Part shown: piece by piece, positions 27,428 through 36,497 of the stretch
Layout of the letters: each line of letters opens with the position of its first letter
How positions within the stretch are numbered: position 1 is the first letter of the stretch
Assembly (NCBI GenBank): GCA_964576925.1
Contig: CAZNWJ010000001.1
Coordinates: 496,001-560,000, forward strand
DNA: 64,000 bases
Reading direction: 5' to 3'
Origin: JADJGC01 sp964576925
GTDB lineage: Bacteria > Zixibacteria > MSB-5A5 > CAIYYT01
Translations under genes and position numbers: made by a program
Notes under the pieces: model-generated
Database searches by the model: none
The model's input: only the letters and a program-made list of their open reading frames with translations
What the model was told of the DNA's origin: nothing

Positions 27428-28258
27428 ATGAACGAGAGAGAAGACGAAAATCAGGACCGGAAGTACTTCGTCTATCGCGAAGCCGCTTCTTCAGAAGAAC
27501 TTGAAGCCCTCCTGCGGCTGCGGTACCAGGTTTACAGCGGTTGTAACCTGGCTAAGTTCGTCCATGAGAATGAATTGGGGTTTGAACTGGATGCCTATGA
27601 CTTTCGTTCACGTCATTTCGGCATGTTTCTGGTCGAACACGGAGTCGAGACACCCATCGGGTACCTCCGTGTTGTCGAAGACAACGATCTCTCCAATCAG
27701 CCACAGGTAACCGCTCTTGCTGCAAAATACGCCGACCATTTCGGCGAGATCAATTCGCAAGTCCCGGCACCGTTTCCGGTCTTTACCTATTCACCAGACG
27801 CTCAGGTCATGAAAACCATGTATCAAGAGATGCTGGCATTGGACGAAAAGGCCGTCGAGCCGACGCGCATGGGCTTACTAGAGGTCCATCGGTCGCGTCG
27901 CATGGGCAGACTGCTTTTCGAGTGCTCGGTCGCCATCTACTTCTTCACTTTTGGCGTAGATCATGTCTTTGCCTGCTGTGACTCGAGCAAGAAGGCTTTC
28001 TATCACCTATATGAGTGGAATCATATCCCCGGCACCAGAGAGTGCGACTTTGCCGGACTCGGAGAGAGCTCGGTTTGTCTGCATGGCTCGGCGGCCGGCA
28101 CCCCGGACAAAGTGCGGCCGCGCATTCTGGCGATGGCGGAGGCATTTCGCTCTACCGGACGAATCTGCTACTTTCCGAATAATCCCAATGTTTTCGTTGA
28201 AACTCAAGTCGACCGCGTCGAGTTTTCTTCGCCGATGTCACATAAGGCTGTTGCCTGA
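27428..28258 (+). CDS. LuxI/FeeM-like GNAT acyltransferase (putative N-acyl amino acid or signal synthase)
   Basis: 276 residues from the ATG at 27428, which follows AGGAG at 27416-27420; the frame runs upstream but without a better start. The N-terminal half has the pattern of autoinducer synthases and N-acyl amino acid synthases: LRLRYQVY, then ENELGFELDAYD, then FGMFLVEHG and PIGYLRVVED. A later segment (RMGLLEVHRSRRMGRLLFE) matches their acyl-carrier binding area in position. Such enzymes join an acyl chain to an amine acceptor. The product here is unknown. It is the first enzyme of a rightward operon with a radical SAM protein, a flavoprotein and an exported protein. Confidence 0.7.
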   Translation: MNEREDENQDRKYFVYREAASSEELEALLRLRYQVYSGCNLAKFVHENELGFELDAYDFRSRHFGMFLVEHGVETPIGYLRVVEDNDLSNQPQVTALAAKYADHFGEINSQVPAPFPVFTYSPDAQVMKTMYQEMLALDEKAVEPTRMGLLEVHRSRRMGRLLFECSVAIYFFTFGVDHVFACCDSSKKAFYHLYEWNHIPGTRECDFAGLGESSVCLHGSAAGTPDKVRPRILAMAEAFRSTGRICYFPNNPNVFVETQVDRVEFSSPMSHKAVA

Positions 28259-28336
28259 AAGAGCGATATTGTATTCTATGTTTAACAGGCTTACGACAAC
28301 ATTCGCAATTCACTTGCGGATAAAGGAAGCAACAAT

Positions 28337-29956
28337 ATGAGTCAACTTGATGTCTTGCTAATCGGCGGCTATGGACTGACGGAGAAGGGTGGTGGCGTAT
28401 CAGGAAACCGCGACAAGATTCGGTTACACAGTAATGGTCATCTGGCGACAGTCGATTTCATCAAGGAGCTCGTGAAGAGCAGCGGCGGTCTTGATGCGGC
28501 GGAAGAGAGCTTTCGCAAAGCCAATTCCAGTAAGCTTGTAGCCCGATCCCTGAATGTGATTTATCTCTATGACTTCTTGACCAGAAATGGTCTCAAGACT
28601 GAAGCTGTTAACTACTTTAAGCTCGAAGAAGCTAAGTTCAAGTCGTTGGCAGCTTCGAATCCTAAGGTGATTGCCATTTCAACAACATTCATGTCAGATG
28701 TAGCTGATATTAACGAGGTCGCTCAAGCGGCAAAGGAGATGTCGCCAGAGTCAGTGATCATTGCTGGCAGTATCAAAGTTCTCAAGAGTTTTAAGAAATT
28801 CACACTCTTTCGACAAGGCTACTTTGATGGTATCGATATCAGTCAGTTGATCCGCAATAATTTCTTTTTTGATTCTGAACTCGACAAATGGATCGACGTT
28901 TTTGTTATTGAGGAGTGTGGCGAGCTGACTTTGTTGGACCTTATACAAAAGATCAAATCCAATCAGAATTTTCGTAATACTCCCAACATTGCCTATCGAC
29001 GGAATGGTGAACTGACCTTTACGCAAAGGATGGTCGAGCCATTCACATTTGCGACGCATCCGATTTCGTGGGAATCTATTCCAGAAGACATCCTCGGATA
29101 TGAAATTCCTGTTCGAGCTGGAATGGGCTGTCCCTTCAAGTGCAGTTTCTGTGATTTTGTCGGCCTTCACAAGGTTCGCCTTCGGCCGATTGAGAGCGTT
29201 ATTGACGAACTGGTAAGAATTCAGAGACGTTTCCCGGGTAGGCCGATCTATTTCACCGATGATAATCTGTTTACGAATAAGCACAGAACCACGTTGGTAG
29301 CCCGAGCTATCATTGATCTCGGTTTGAACTTCAAGTGGCGTGCCTTCTTTCGTGCCGATGCAATTTCAGGAGATAACATTGCAATCTTGGCAGCTTCTGG
29401 ACTATGGAGTGGGGCACTTGGTGTTGAATCAGGAGATGACAGTATTCTCAAGAAAATGCGGAAGGGGCTGTTGGCGGAGACAACTCTTAGATCAGTGCAC
29501 TTGTTAGATTCTGTAGGTATCTCGACAGTCTCAACGATGATACTAGGATACCCGGGCGAAACATCAGAAACCTTCAAGAAGACCATCGACTTTCTCAACT
29601 CCTACCCGAAACCAGAGAATGCTCAGCATGTCTATTATCCATTCTGCTTCATGGTTCCTCCACTTTCACCCGTAGCAACTCCAGAATCGCGTCGACTTTT
29701 TGGATTGAAAGGGCTGCTCGATGTCTGGGAGCACTTCACAATGACTTCCAGAGAGGCTGAGCAGTTGCTGCCGGAGCTCTTTTCTAGGGTTAGCCGACCG
29801 ACTCTCCTCTACCCTGAGAGTTTAGTTGGTACTCCTGCTCGTACTTTCAACCGACTAGCAACAACTCGCGACGCTATCGTCAGGGGTGGGATAAACGTCA
29901 TTGACAGCACAAACTCCTGCGAAATCGCCGCTAAGTTCGCGGCCGCCCTGAATTGA
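28337..29956 (+). CDS. Radical SAM enzyme (B12-binding-type architecture)
   Basis: 539 residues. The [4Fe-4S]/SAM motif CPFKCSFC is at Cys265, Cys269 and Cys272, followed by typical TIM-barrel markers (YFTDDNLFTN, GLWSGALGVESGDDSIL, MILGYPGET). Residues 1-200 resemble the cobalamin-binding-like N-terminal domain of such enzymes (VLLIGGYG, VIAISTTFMSD, VIIAGSIK), but the DxHxxG cobalamin ligand is not evident. Such enzymes methylate, rearrange or cyclise small molecules. It lies between the acyltransferase and the flavoprotein on the same strand, and the flavoprotein starts about 20 bases later. The substrate is unknown. Confidence 0.85.
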   Translation: MSQLDVLLIGGYGLTEKGGGVSGNRDKIRLHSNGHLATVDFIKELVKSSGGLDAAEESFRKANSSKLVARSLNVIYLYDFLTRNGLKTEAVNYFKLEEAKFKSLAASNPKVIAISTTFMSDVADINEVAQAAKEMSPESVIIAGSIKVLKSFKKFTLFRQGYFDGIDISQLIRNNFFFDSELDKWIDVFVIEECGELTLLDLIQKIKSNQNFRNTPNIAYRRNGELTFTQRMVEPFTFATHPISWESIPEDILGYEIPVRAGMGCPFKCSFCDFVGLHKVRLRPIESVIDELVRIQRRFPGRPIYFTDDNLFTNKHRTTLVARAIIDLGLNFKWRAFFRADAISGDNIAILAASGLWSGALGVESGDDSILKKMRKGLLAETTLRSVHLLDSVGISTVSTMILGYPGETSETFKKTIDFLNSYPKPENAQHVYYPFCFMVPPLSPVATPESRRLFGLKGLLDVWEHFTMTSREAEQLLPELFSRVSRPTLLYPESLVGTPARTFNRLATTRDAIVRGGINVIDSTNSCEIAAKFAAALN

Positions 29957-29977
29957 GAATTGCTGAAGGCAGTGAAG

Positions 29978-31615
29978 ATGTCCCCAATCTTACAAGAGAC
30001 TCTCAATGATTGGAGAAACGCCCTTGGGGACTCTCGGGTTGTTACCGCTCCCGACATACTTCGTGCCTTCGGCACCAACGAGACAATCACTTCACGGCAC
30101 GTCACCGCAGTCTTAAGGCCATCATCGTTAGAGCAGGTCAAATCCATAGTTTGCACTGCCAACAAACAGCACATCGCACTCTATCCCGTCAGTCGCGGAT
30201 GCAATTGGGGCTATGGCGCTGCAACTCCGGTCACTGATAATTGCGTGATTGTTGATCTCTCCGGACTTGACCGAATCGTCGACTTTGATGCCGAACTCGG
30301 AATCGTCACAATCGAGCCGGGCGTTACACCGAAGCAACTGCGAGAGTTTCTCGATCAGAAGAAGGCGCCGTATTTGGTGCCGGTCTGCGGTGCCGGGCCC
30401 GATCACAGCATAATCGGGAATGCGCTTGAGCGTGGTTACGGTGTTACACCCCATGCCGATCATTTCAGCGCGGTCATGTCGCTTAAGGCGGTTCTCCCGA
30501 ATGGTGACTTGTACGAGTCCGCATTATCTGCCGCCGGCGGCGAGGTGGTCAGTCGATCATTCAAGTGGGGTATCGGACCATATCTGGATGGCATTTTCAC
30601 ACAGGCCAATCTCGGTATCGTCGTCGAGATGACGATTGCCCTCTCACCAATACCGCAACGCGTTGAGTGCTTCATCATTAGTCTTCCTGAAGATAGTCTC
30701 GTCGAAGCCGCAGTCGAAGCGGTCCGTGACACGTTGAAACAACTGTCCGGTGTCTCTGGCTCCATCAACCTGATGAACGCCCAGCGGGTGCTCGCTATGG
30801 TCGAAAGATACCCGCGTAACAAGGTGCCTGTCGGTGGAGTAATGCCTGACAACATCGTGAAAGAACTTCTGGCAAAGAATCGCTTGAGCGTCTGGACGGT
30901 GGGAGGGGTTCTGTATGGTGATGTCGTCATGGTCCGACATGCTCGAAAACTCATCAAGAAGAGATTCACAGGAGTGGCAAGTCGTCAGATGTTTTTCACC
31001 CGCGGGAAGATCGATTTCTTGACGCACGTCATCAGCTGGCTGCCAGGGCGAAAGGCGGCAGGGCTTCGATCACAGCTCGAAAATCTCGATGAGTCGTTCA
31101 AGGTTGCCGAAGGGGCACCATCAGAGATTGCACTTCCGCTCTGCTATTGGAAGTCGGGTCATCGACCCCCGGCCGGGCAATCGATGAACCCCGCACGCGA
31201 TGGTTGCGGGGTTATTTGGTATTCACCGCTGGTACCGGCAAAGCCGGAAGTGGTGCGAGCCTATGTTGGCATGGTGCGCAGCGTCTGCATCGAACACAGC
31301 ATCGAACCGTTAATCACATTGACCAGTCTTTCGCATCGTTGCTTTGACTCAACAATTCCTATTTTGTTCGACCCGCAGAACGCCGATGAAACTGCGCGCG
31401 CCAAACGGTGTTATCGAGCCCTGTTCTCTGCCGGAAAAGAACAGGGATGGATTCCATATCGTTACGGAATTGATCATATGGATCTGATAGTTGACGCGGA
31501 CAAGATCTTCTGGAAAACTGTTGCGGCGATCAAGAATGCGCTCGATCCGGATGGGATCATTTCACCCGGCCGGTACTGCCCGCTAAGTCCAGAACCGCAA
31601 AGCAAGAAATCATGA
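29978..31615 (+). CDS. VAO/PCMH-family FAD-binding oxidoreductase
   Basis: 545 residues from the ATG at 29978 (GAAGG about 9 bases upstream); a TTG at 29960 is the longer option. The FAD phosphate-binding region reads YPVSRGCNWGYGAA (residues ~68-82) and is followed by VIVDLSGLDRIVDFD, EPGVTPKQL and GYGVTPHADHF. These match the p-cresol methylhydroxylase and vanillyl-alcohol oxidase family. The C-terminus has DPDGIISPGRYCP, the usual family ending. Members oxidise phenolic or related alcohols, amines or acids. It probably acts with the radical SAM enzyme before it; its stop overlaps the next start by 4 bases. Confidence 0.87.
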   Translation: MSPILQETLNDWRNALGDSRVVTAPDILRAFGTNETITSRHVTAVLRPSSLEQVKSIVCTANKQHIALYPVSRGCNWGYGAATPVTDNCVIVDLSGLDRIVDFDAELGIVTIEPGVTPKQLREFLDQKKAPYLVPVCGAGPDHSIIGNALERGYGVTPHADHFSAVMSLKAVLPNGDLYESALSAAGGEVVSRSFKWGIGPYLDGIFTQANLGIVVEMTIALSPIPQRVECFIISLPEDSLVEAAVEAVRDTLKQLSGVSGSINLMNAQRVLAMVERYPRNKVPVGGVMPDNIVKELLAKNRLSVWTVGGVLYGDVVMVRHARKLIKKRFTGVASRQMFFTRGKIDFLTHVISWLPGRKAAGLRSQLENLDESFKVAEGAPSEIALPLCYWKSGHRPPAGQSMNPARDGCGVIWYSPLVPAKPEVVRAYVGMVRSVCIEHSIEPLITLTSLSHRCFDSTIPILFDPQNADETARAKRCYRALFSAGKEQGWIPYRYGIDHMDLIVDADKIFWKTVAAIKNALDPDGIISPGRYCPLSPEPQSKKS

Positions 31616-32394
31616 AACTCTACGGACGAGATTATTTTCTCGCACTCCTCGTCGCGGTCATCATTCTGCCGCTCACGACGCTACAAGCCGAGACCAAGAC
31701 GATTCACGTCTACGTCGCACTTTGCGACAACGTGAATCAAGGCATCGTCCCAGTGCCAGATTTCTTGGGAAATGGTGACGACACCAAGAATAATCTCTAC
31801 TGGGGAGCGATGTACGGGGTGAGAACATTCTTCAGCCAGAGCAAAGAATGGAAGTTGATCAGCAAGATCAGTAATCCCGACTCTGTCGTGCTCGAGCGCT
31901 GTGTGTTCAAGTACTCGACAGGGGATGTCTACGTGATTGCAGATGCCTACCGTGGCTCGCGAATCAAAGATGCCATCGTTGATTTCTTTCGAGCGGCTGC
32001 GGGCGAATCCTCCTGTAGCCTGGCCGTGAATGGCAAAATGATCGGAATATCTGGAAGCTCCGATTTGGTTGCCTACGTTGGCCACGACGGACTGATGGAC
32101 TTTTCGCTCGATACACTGACCCTGACGCCGAATACGAATCCAAAACCGGCAATCATACTGGCGTGTGCCTCCAAATCGTTCTTCAATGACTTACTCCGCA
32201 AGTGCAACGCTTATCCACTCCTCTGGACGACCGGCTTGATGGCGCCAGAAGCCTATACACTGCAAGCCGCCATCGAAGGCTGGATCGACGGCAAGTCAGA
32301 CGCAGAGGTTCGCGACCTCGCCGCGCAGGCCTATGACCGCTATCAAAAGTGCGGGTTCAAGGCCGCCAATCGGCTACTGGTGACGGGGTGGTAG
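31612..32394 (+). CDS. Exported protein with a possible clan CD (caspase-like) His/Cys dyad
   Basis: 260 residues; the ATG overlaps the flavoprotein stop as ATGA. A signal peptide (LALLVAVIILPLTTLQA) is followed by VYVALCDNVNQGIVPVP and NNLYWGAMYGVRTFF, a family I recall as hypothetical in Bacteroidetes-type genomes. Two hydrophobic strands end in catalytic-looking residues: LVAYVGHDG with His158 and AIILACASK with Cys185. Strand-His and strand-Cys blocks in this order are the hallmark of clan CD peptidases (caspase, gingipain, CHAT). The 27-residue spacing is short but near that of gingipains. The later LLWTTGLMAPEAYTL block is conserved in the family as I remember it. Peptidase activity is inference. 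Confidence 0.65.
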   Translation: MKLYGRDYFLALLVAVIILPLTTLQAETKTIHVYVALCDNVNQGIVPVPDFLGNGDDTKNNLYWGAMYGVRTFFSQSKEWKLISKISNPDSVVLERCVFKYSTGDVYVIADAYRGSRIKDAIVDFFRAAAGESSCSLAVNGKMIGISGSSDLVAYVGHDGLMDFSLDTLTLTPNTNPKPAIILACASKSFFNDLLRKCNAYPLLWTTGLMAPEAYTLQAAIEGWIDGKSDAEVRDLAAQAYDRYQKCGFKAANRLLVTGW

Positions 32395-32815
32395 GCGGGC
32401 CCGTCGGTTAGCTGATTTGCTTAGCGCTTAGTGTTTCAACAGGTCCTGCCTGTAGGCTCGATAGTGCACGATCGTATAGTGCCGCTCCTACCAGTACTCA
32501 AAGACCGCTTACGTCGCAACGATCTCTTCTAGTGCCCCCCAGTCTAATATTACTCGAATTCCGGAGTTACCATATCGAGGGTAGGTCACAGCCGGCTGTG
32601 TTCAACACTCTCCAAAGCTCAATAAAGCATGTGGTCGACTAATTCTTACACCATCGCGTCACACTGCCAGTCATAGCGCATAGAAAAAGAGGCAATAGAT
32701 TCAGAAAATGACAGGTCACTGTCATTTATCAATGTGAAGAGCAAAACCACGTAGCGCGCAAGACGCGAATAAGACGGACTTGGAAATTCAAGTCCCTACC
32801 CGGAGGAGGTATCGT
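32395..32815. other. Gene-free stretch after the metabolite operon
   Basis: About 420 bases with no supported gene. It must hold the promoter of the lipoprotein gene at 32816. No clear terminator hairpin found after the operon. Confidence 0.5.
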
Positions 32816-33202
32816 ATGAAGACTACTCTAATCCTGCTCGCAAGCCTGATCTTTACTGTGGTCGGCTGTGCGGGAGAGGCCGAGGTTAAAATCTCCAATA
32901 ACACCAGTCGCTATGTCGACGGAGATGTCAATGGAAACAAATTCGGATTGGTCGTCGGTGGCATGACAACGCGATCAGTAGAGGTCGGGAGCTTCTTCAG
33001 TGCCAGCTCCGAAGTCGACATCACTGCACTGATCCACGCAAGCAGCGAGATGACATCACCCATTGTTGATCGCGCTTCCAAGACCATCAAGCTCCGAGCC
33101 GGCAGCACCTATTCGTATGAGGTTTACTACTCCAGTGGCTTTCGGACCTATGACCTTCGTCTCTCTGCCGAAGAAGATGGATCGGCTGTCTTGGCCCCGT
33201 AA
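32816..33202 (+). CDS. Small lipoprotein of unknown function
   Basis: 128 residues from the ATG at 32816, which follows a very strong GGAGGAGGT. The N-terminus is a lipoprotein signal (LILLASLIFTVVGC) with the lipobox Cys at residue 20. The mature part is beta-rich (VKISNNTSRYVDGDVNG, TIKLRAGSTYSYEVYYSS) and would be anchored in a membrane facing the periplasm or outside. No family recognised. It is followed by a stem-loop. Confidence 0.75.
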   Translation: MKTTLILLASLIFTVVGCAGEAEVKISNNTSRYVDGDVNGNKFGLVVGGMTTRSVEVGSFFSASSEVDITALIHASSEMTSPIVDRASKTIKLRAGSTYSYEVYYSSGFRTYDLRLSAEEDGSAVLAP

Positions 33203-34390
33203 GGAGGGCGCGCCTGATACGAGCGACAACTTCACTTGAGTAGTTGCGATAGCGCTAGAGCTCTGGTTCGGTGGTGAACTTCATAACAGACCGGTGTGAG
33301 AGACGCCGGTCTGTGCCGTTGGATGCCCGAGAATAGGCGCACCTCTTCAGCCCTCATGCTGCAGCAAGAATGTACATTATCAGCGTTTGCCCTGCCTGCC
33401 AGCTTCACACAAGAAGTGCGTGCCAAATGGTGTTTGCCTATGGCTCAACTTGAACTGTAGAAGTTGTCACAATGTGGAAAGGGCGAGCGAATGCCGCTGA
33501 AGCCTCTGATCATGCTCCCTCAAGGGAGTGTAAGCTGCTTGCATGACGAACTTCGCCAAGCGGTTGTCTAGCCGATTGGCGTTCTACGAGAGGCAGGCAA
33601 ATGCATGGGTTGCCCCTAATTGAGAATGCTCTAGTCGAAATCTCATATGCAGAACACAATTGTCGGAAGCTTGCTAATTTTCCGTCTGTTTTTTTCATAC
33701 CTAGGATCGGGGCAGTGGCAACTTCATTGTCCGGCACATCGCTTCCGCCCAAAACGTTCTCCTTATCGCTCAAGCAACCTTCCGTGTCCCCATTCAGTTG
33801 ACGGCGAACAGGCACGAACGCGGCGCACAGACTTAAATCACAACGCTCGGCTTTGTACTTGATCTTCTAGCTTTTCCGGCGGGCACAGCGAAACTGGCGA
33901 CATCTCAATGTCCCGCATCTAGTGATCTATGGGATTGAAGAAGTGAAGTTCGAAGACGGAATCGAGGTGAAAGAAAAGAAATCAAGAACCGGCAAGCGCG
34001 TTGCTTGAAAGACCATTTACACAAGTATTGAAAGAGCCTCTTCATGCATTTTAACACTGCTACTTCGTCCACTGTCGTCATCACCTTTGCTCGTTCATGA
34101 ATTAGACCCCAATTCAATCGTAAAGAGTTTCAGAAATCACTTCTCCGGATTCATTTCAAGAGTTGGAGATGGTCGTGCACGCCATGGGAGCAGACAACAC
34201 TGGTTAAGAGAACCTTGGCGTCATGAGAAAGAAATATGGCAAGCCGCGACTACGCGGAGGGAGGGACTACTTGATTCTGAAGAAATCGTTCATTCCTATG
34301 CGCCACTCTCGTCGATGCAATACTGCTTAGAGGCGAGGGTGGCTGTCCTGTTAAGTGCAAACCAGAACAAACATTTTAGGAGAACCAAAG
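33203..34390. other. Gene-free stretch with one stem-loop
   Basis: About 1.2 kb. No frame here has a convincing ribosome-binding site and protein-like composition; the longest is a 101-residue minus-strand frame at 33510-33815 that I reject. It holds the hairpin at 33286-33314 and the promoter of the 34391 gene. Confidence 0.5.
33286..33314 (+). terminator. Stem-loop, possible terminator of the lipoprotein gene
   Basis: ACAGACCGG at 33286-33294 pairs perfectly with CCGGTCTGT at 33306-33314, with an 11-base loop. It lies 84 bases after the stop. No T-run follows, so a rho-independent function is uncertain. Confidence 0.45.
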
Positions 34391-35746
34391 ATGATAACGC
34401 AAAATGCCCAAGAGAAGTCTCTGATAACGATTGCGATCATAGCTATCAGTATCGGCACAATTGCTGGTCTTCTCATTGGTGGCTGCGACAAGGGTCAGGA
34501 ACCTTCAGGGCAAAAGGACTCCCCGACGAATCTAAACCTCTCGACGACTCCCTCTGAGCTGAACTTCCTCATTCAGGCACCGCAGACCAGCCCATCCCCG
34601 CAACTCGTTAGTGTCTTGAAGTCCGGCCCCGGGGCTGTGTCTTGGGATGTGGATTATGACTCTAGCTGGCTCGAAGTCACACCAAAATCAGGAACCGACA
34701 ACGGCACGATCAAGGTATCGATCAAGCCGGGGAGTGTATCTGGAGGCTCCCGCAAGGAGGTGATCCGATTACTGAGCGATGCGATCAACACATCTGTCAC
34801 GATTCCTGTTTCACTTACAGTTCTGCCCCCAATTACTCCTACTCATATCGAGGTCAATCCGCAATCGCTCACATTCGAAGTCACAAGGGCGCAGGATACG
34901 GGAACTTCGAAACTGATCGCAATTGCATGTTCTGGCCCCGAAACGTGTACCTGGGGTATCACTTATGACGCCCGTTGGCTTGAGGTGTTTCCGAGTAGTG
35001 GAGTTGGAAACGCGACTGTCGAAGTCTCCGTTAGCCCATGTCTTAAAGAAGGGCAATATTCTGCTACGATCGCGATCTCGAGCAACGCAGAGAATGCGCT
35101 CATCAATATCCCCGTATCACTTAAGGTGAAGTCTGCAGGTAGGAACGTGATCATGGGGCATTGGCCAACCGAGCTGGACGGTACTCCTGCAGCCAGGAAA
35201 TCACCGATCTCCAAGATCACCCATCAAAAGCCCGATGAACACGGGAAGGATTGGCAGTGGACTCAGGTGGAGACTACCGGACGGTTTCATTGGCAGCACG
35301 ACGTTAAGATCGAAGATGACGCGATGAGCGAGCGGATTCACGGAAACAAGGACAATCACCGCATCCAGGTAGGCGAGCCGGCAGTCTTCGAAACAAGCCC
35401 AGGTTGTTATCGGCTCGAATTCTATATTAAGCACGATCGCTGGGGCGACAATCCAATTCTGGGATTCAAAGTCTATATTGAGCACGGTACTGTGGTATTG
35501 ACAAATGCAGTTGAAGTTCGCAAAGCTGGAAATCTTGAGGAGATCTTTGCAGATTTCCGCGAAAGTGGCCTCTTGATAGCAGACAGAATCGTCGAGTGGA
35601 TTTCCGGTCGTCCCATTGACTGGCACGGGGTATTTGGGATTCTCCCTGACGACTGGACTCACCAGTACAAGGGCTGGCAGCTGGATGCTCTTTACTTCGC
35701 CCTTCAGATTGGCGATTTATATGCGCGGACGCTTCCAAGATGCTAA
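34391..35746 (+). CDS. Lipoprotein with two BACON-like domains and a unique C-terminal domain
   Basis: 451 residues from the ATG at 34391 (TAGGAGAACC upstream). The signal segment LITIAIIAISIGTIAGLLIGGC has a lipobox-like end. Residues ~45-135 and ~145-245 are two BACON/Ig-like repeats with the shared pattern VSWDVDYDSSWLEVTPKSG and CTWGITYDARWLEVFPSSG. The C-terminal ~190 residues (GHWPTELDGTPAARK ... HRIQVGEPAVFETSPGCYRLEFYI) form a domain I do not recognise. BACON domains often bind carbohydrate or mucin-like ligands in Bacteroidetes; that role is only suggested here. It ends in front of a strong stem-loop. Confidence 0.78.
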   Translation: MITQNAQEKSLITIAIIAISIGTIAGLLIGGCDKGQEPSGQKDSPTNLNLSTTPSELNFLIQAPQTSPSPQLVSVLKSGPGAVSWDVDYDSSWLEVTPKSGTDNGTIKVSIKPGSVSGGSRKEVIRLLSDAINTSVTIPVSLTVLPPITPTHIEVNPQSLTFEVTRAQDTGTSKLIAIACSGPETCTWGITYDARWLEVFPSSGVGNATVEVSVSPCLKEGQYSATIAISSNAENALINIPVSLKVKSAGRNVIMGHWPTELDGTPAARKSPISKITHQKPDEHGKDWQWTQVETTGRFHWQHDVKIEDDAMSERIHGNKDNHRIQVGEPAVFETSPGCYRLEFYIKHDRWGDNPILGFKVYIEHGTVVLTNAVEVRKAGNLEEIFADFRESGLLIADRIVEWISGRPIDWHGVFGILPDDWTHQYKGWQLDALYFALQIGDLYARTLPRC

Positions 35747-36047
35747 AGACTAAGATCTGCTCCTTGCTTTCAATGATCGCGAGCGAATTCCGTTTCGCTC
35801 GCGATCGGAACTGTCTAACAAGGCACCTAACAGCTCCTGGGTCAATCGACTAGCCAGACACTTCCGGCATAACCTCTTGAACAATTGCGCAGCGAAATCA
35901 CACTAAGATTCAGAATTCGAGATTGGCCCCTCATTTATCTAAGTGAAGAGAACAGTGCTCTTCATAGGCAGGATTGAAACAGGAGCAGGTATTGACACGA
36001 TCAGCAAACCTGCTCCCGAGCAAACACTTAAGTCATGAGGAGGTATC
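35747..36047. other. Intergenic region with terminator-like hairpin
   Basis: About 300 bases. Besides the stem-loop at 35775-35806 I see only the ribosome-binding site GAGGAGG before the 36048 gene. Confidence 0.5.
35775..35806 (+). terminator. Strong 13-bp stem-loop after the BACON lipoprotein gene
   Basis: GATCGCGAGCGAA at 35775-35787 pairs with TTCGCTCGCGATC at 35794-35806, loop of 6 bases, starting 28 bases after the stop. The stem is perfect but lacks a clear T-run. Confidence 0.6.
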
Positions 36048-36416
36048 ATGTACTACTCAATCCCGAAGCTCATTCTGGCGGCACTCGCAATCCTCGTTCT
36101 TGTGGTTCAGCAGTACCTGTCTGCGGACCCAGGATGGGGTCCCAGGATTGACAAGATAACCTTTATTCAGCCCTACACTCCCGGCCCGAACGGTGAGACC
36201 GCGATGATGCTCATTGACGGCAAGAACTTCACTGCGAACTCGCGTGTCTTGGTCGATGGAGAGAAGGTCTCCAGCGGTTTCCCATACGATGGGAGGCTAC
36301 AGGTATATGTCGATGCTTGCTCGGTACCGGAGCGCCACACCGTCGTGGTCGAAGATCGCGACTACTGGGGGCAGACTGTGAAGTCGAAGGGGTACAAAGC
36401 AGATTTTTGCTGGTAG
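36048..36416 (+). CDS. Small exported IPT/TIG-like domain protein
   Basis: 122 residues with GAGGAGGTATC before the ATG. A signal peptide or membrane anchor (LILAALAILVLVVQQYLSA) is followed by one beta-sandwich: ITFIQPYTPGPNGETAMMLIDG, then KNFTANSRVLVDGEKV. This is the IPT/TIG pattern (an ExxGxxF-like strand and a V-x-V-D-G strand). The end CW may form a disulfide with the Cys near residue 92. It lies 81 bases before a giant surface protein gene on the same strand. Confidence 0.68.
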   Translation: MYYSIPKLILAALAILVLVVQQYLSADPGWGPRIDKITFIQPYTPGPNGETAMMLIDGKNFTANSRVLVDGEKVSSGFPYDGRLQVYVDACSVPERHTVVVEDRDYWGQTVKSKGYKADFCW

Positions 36417-36497
36417 GACTAATTGAGTAGGTAGGCTGAGGAAGACAAGCCTCAGTTTATCCTTGAACTTGAAGAGTATCAGGCAAAGAGAGTCAAT

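Noticed and set aside
33510..33815. A 101-residue minus-strand frame between the two lipoproteins.
   Set aside because: No start signal and no protein-like pattern; more likely chance.
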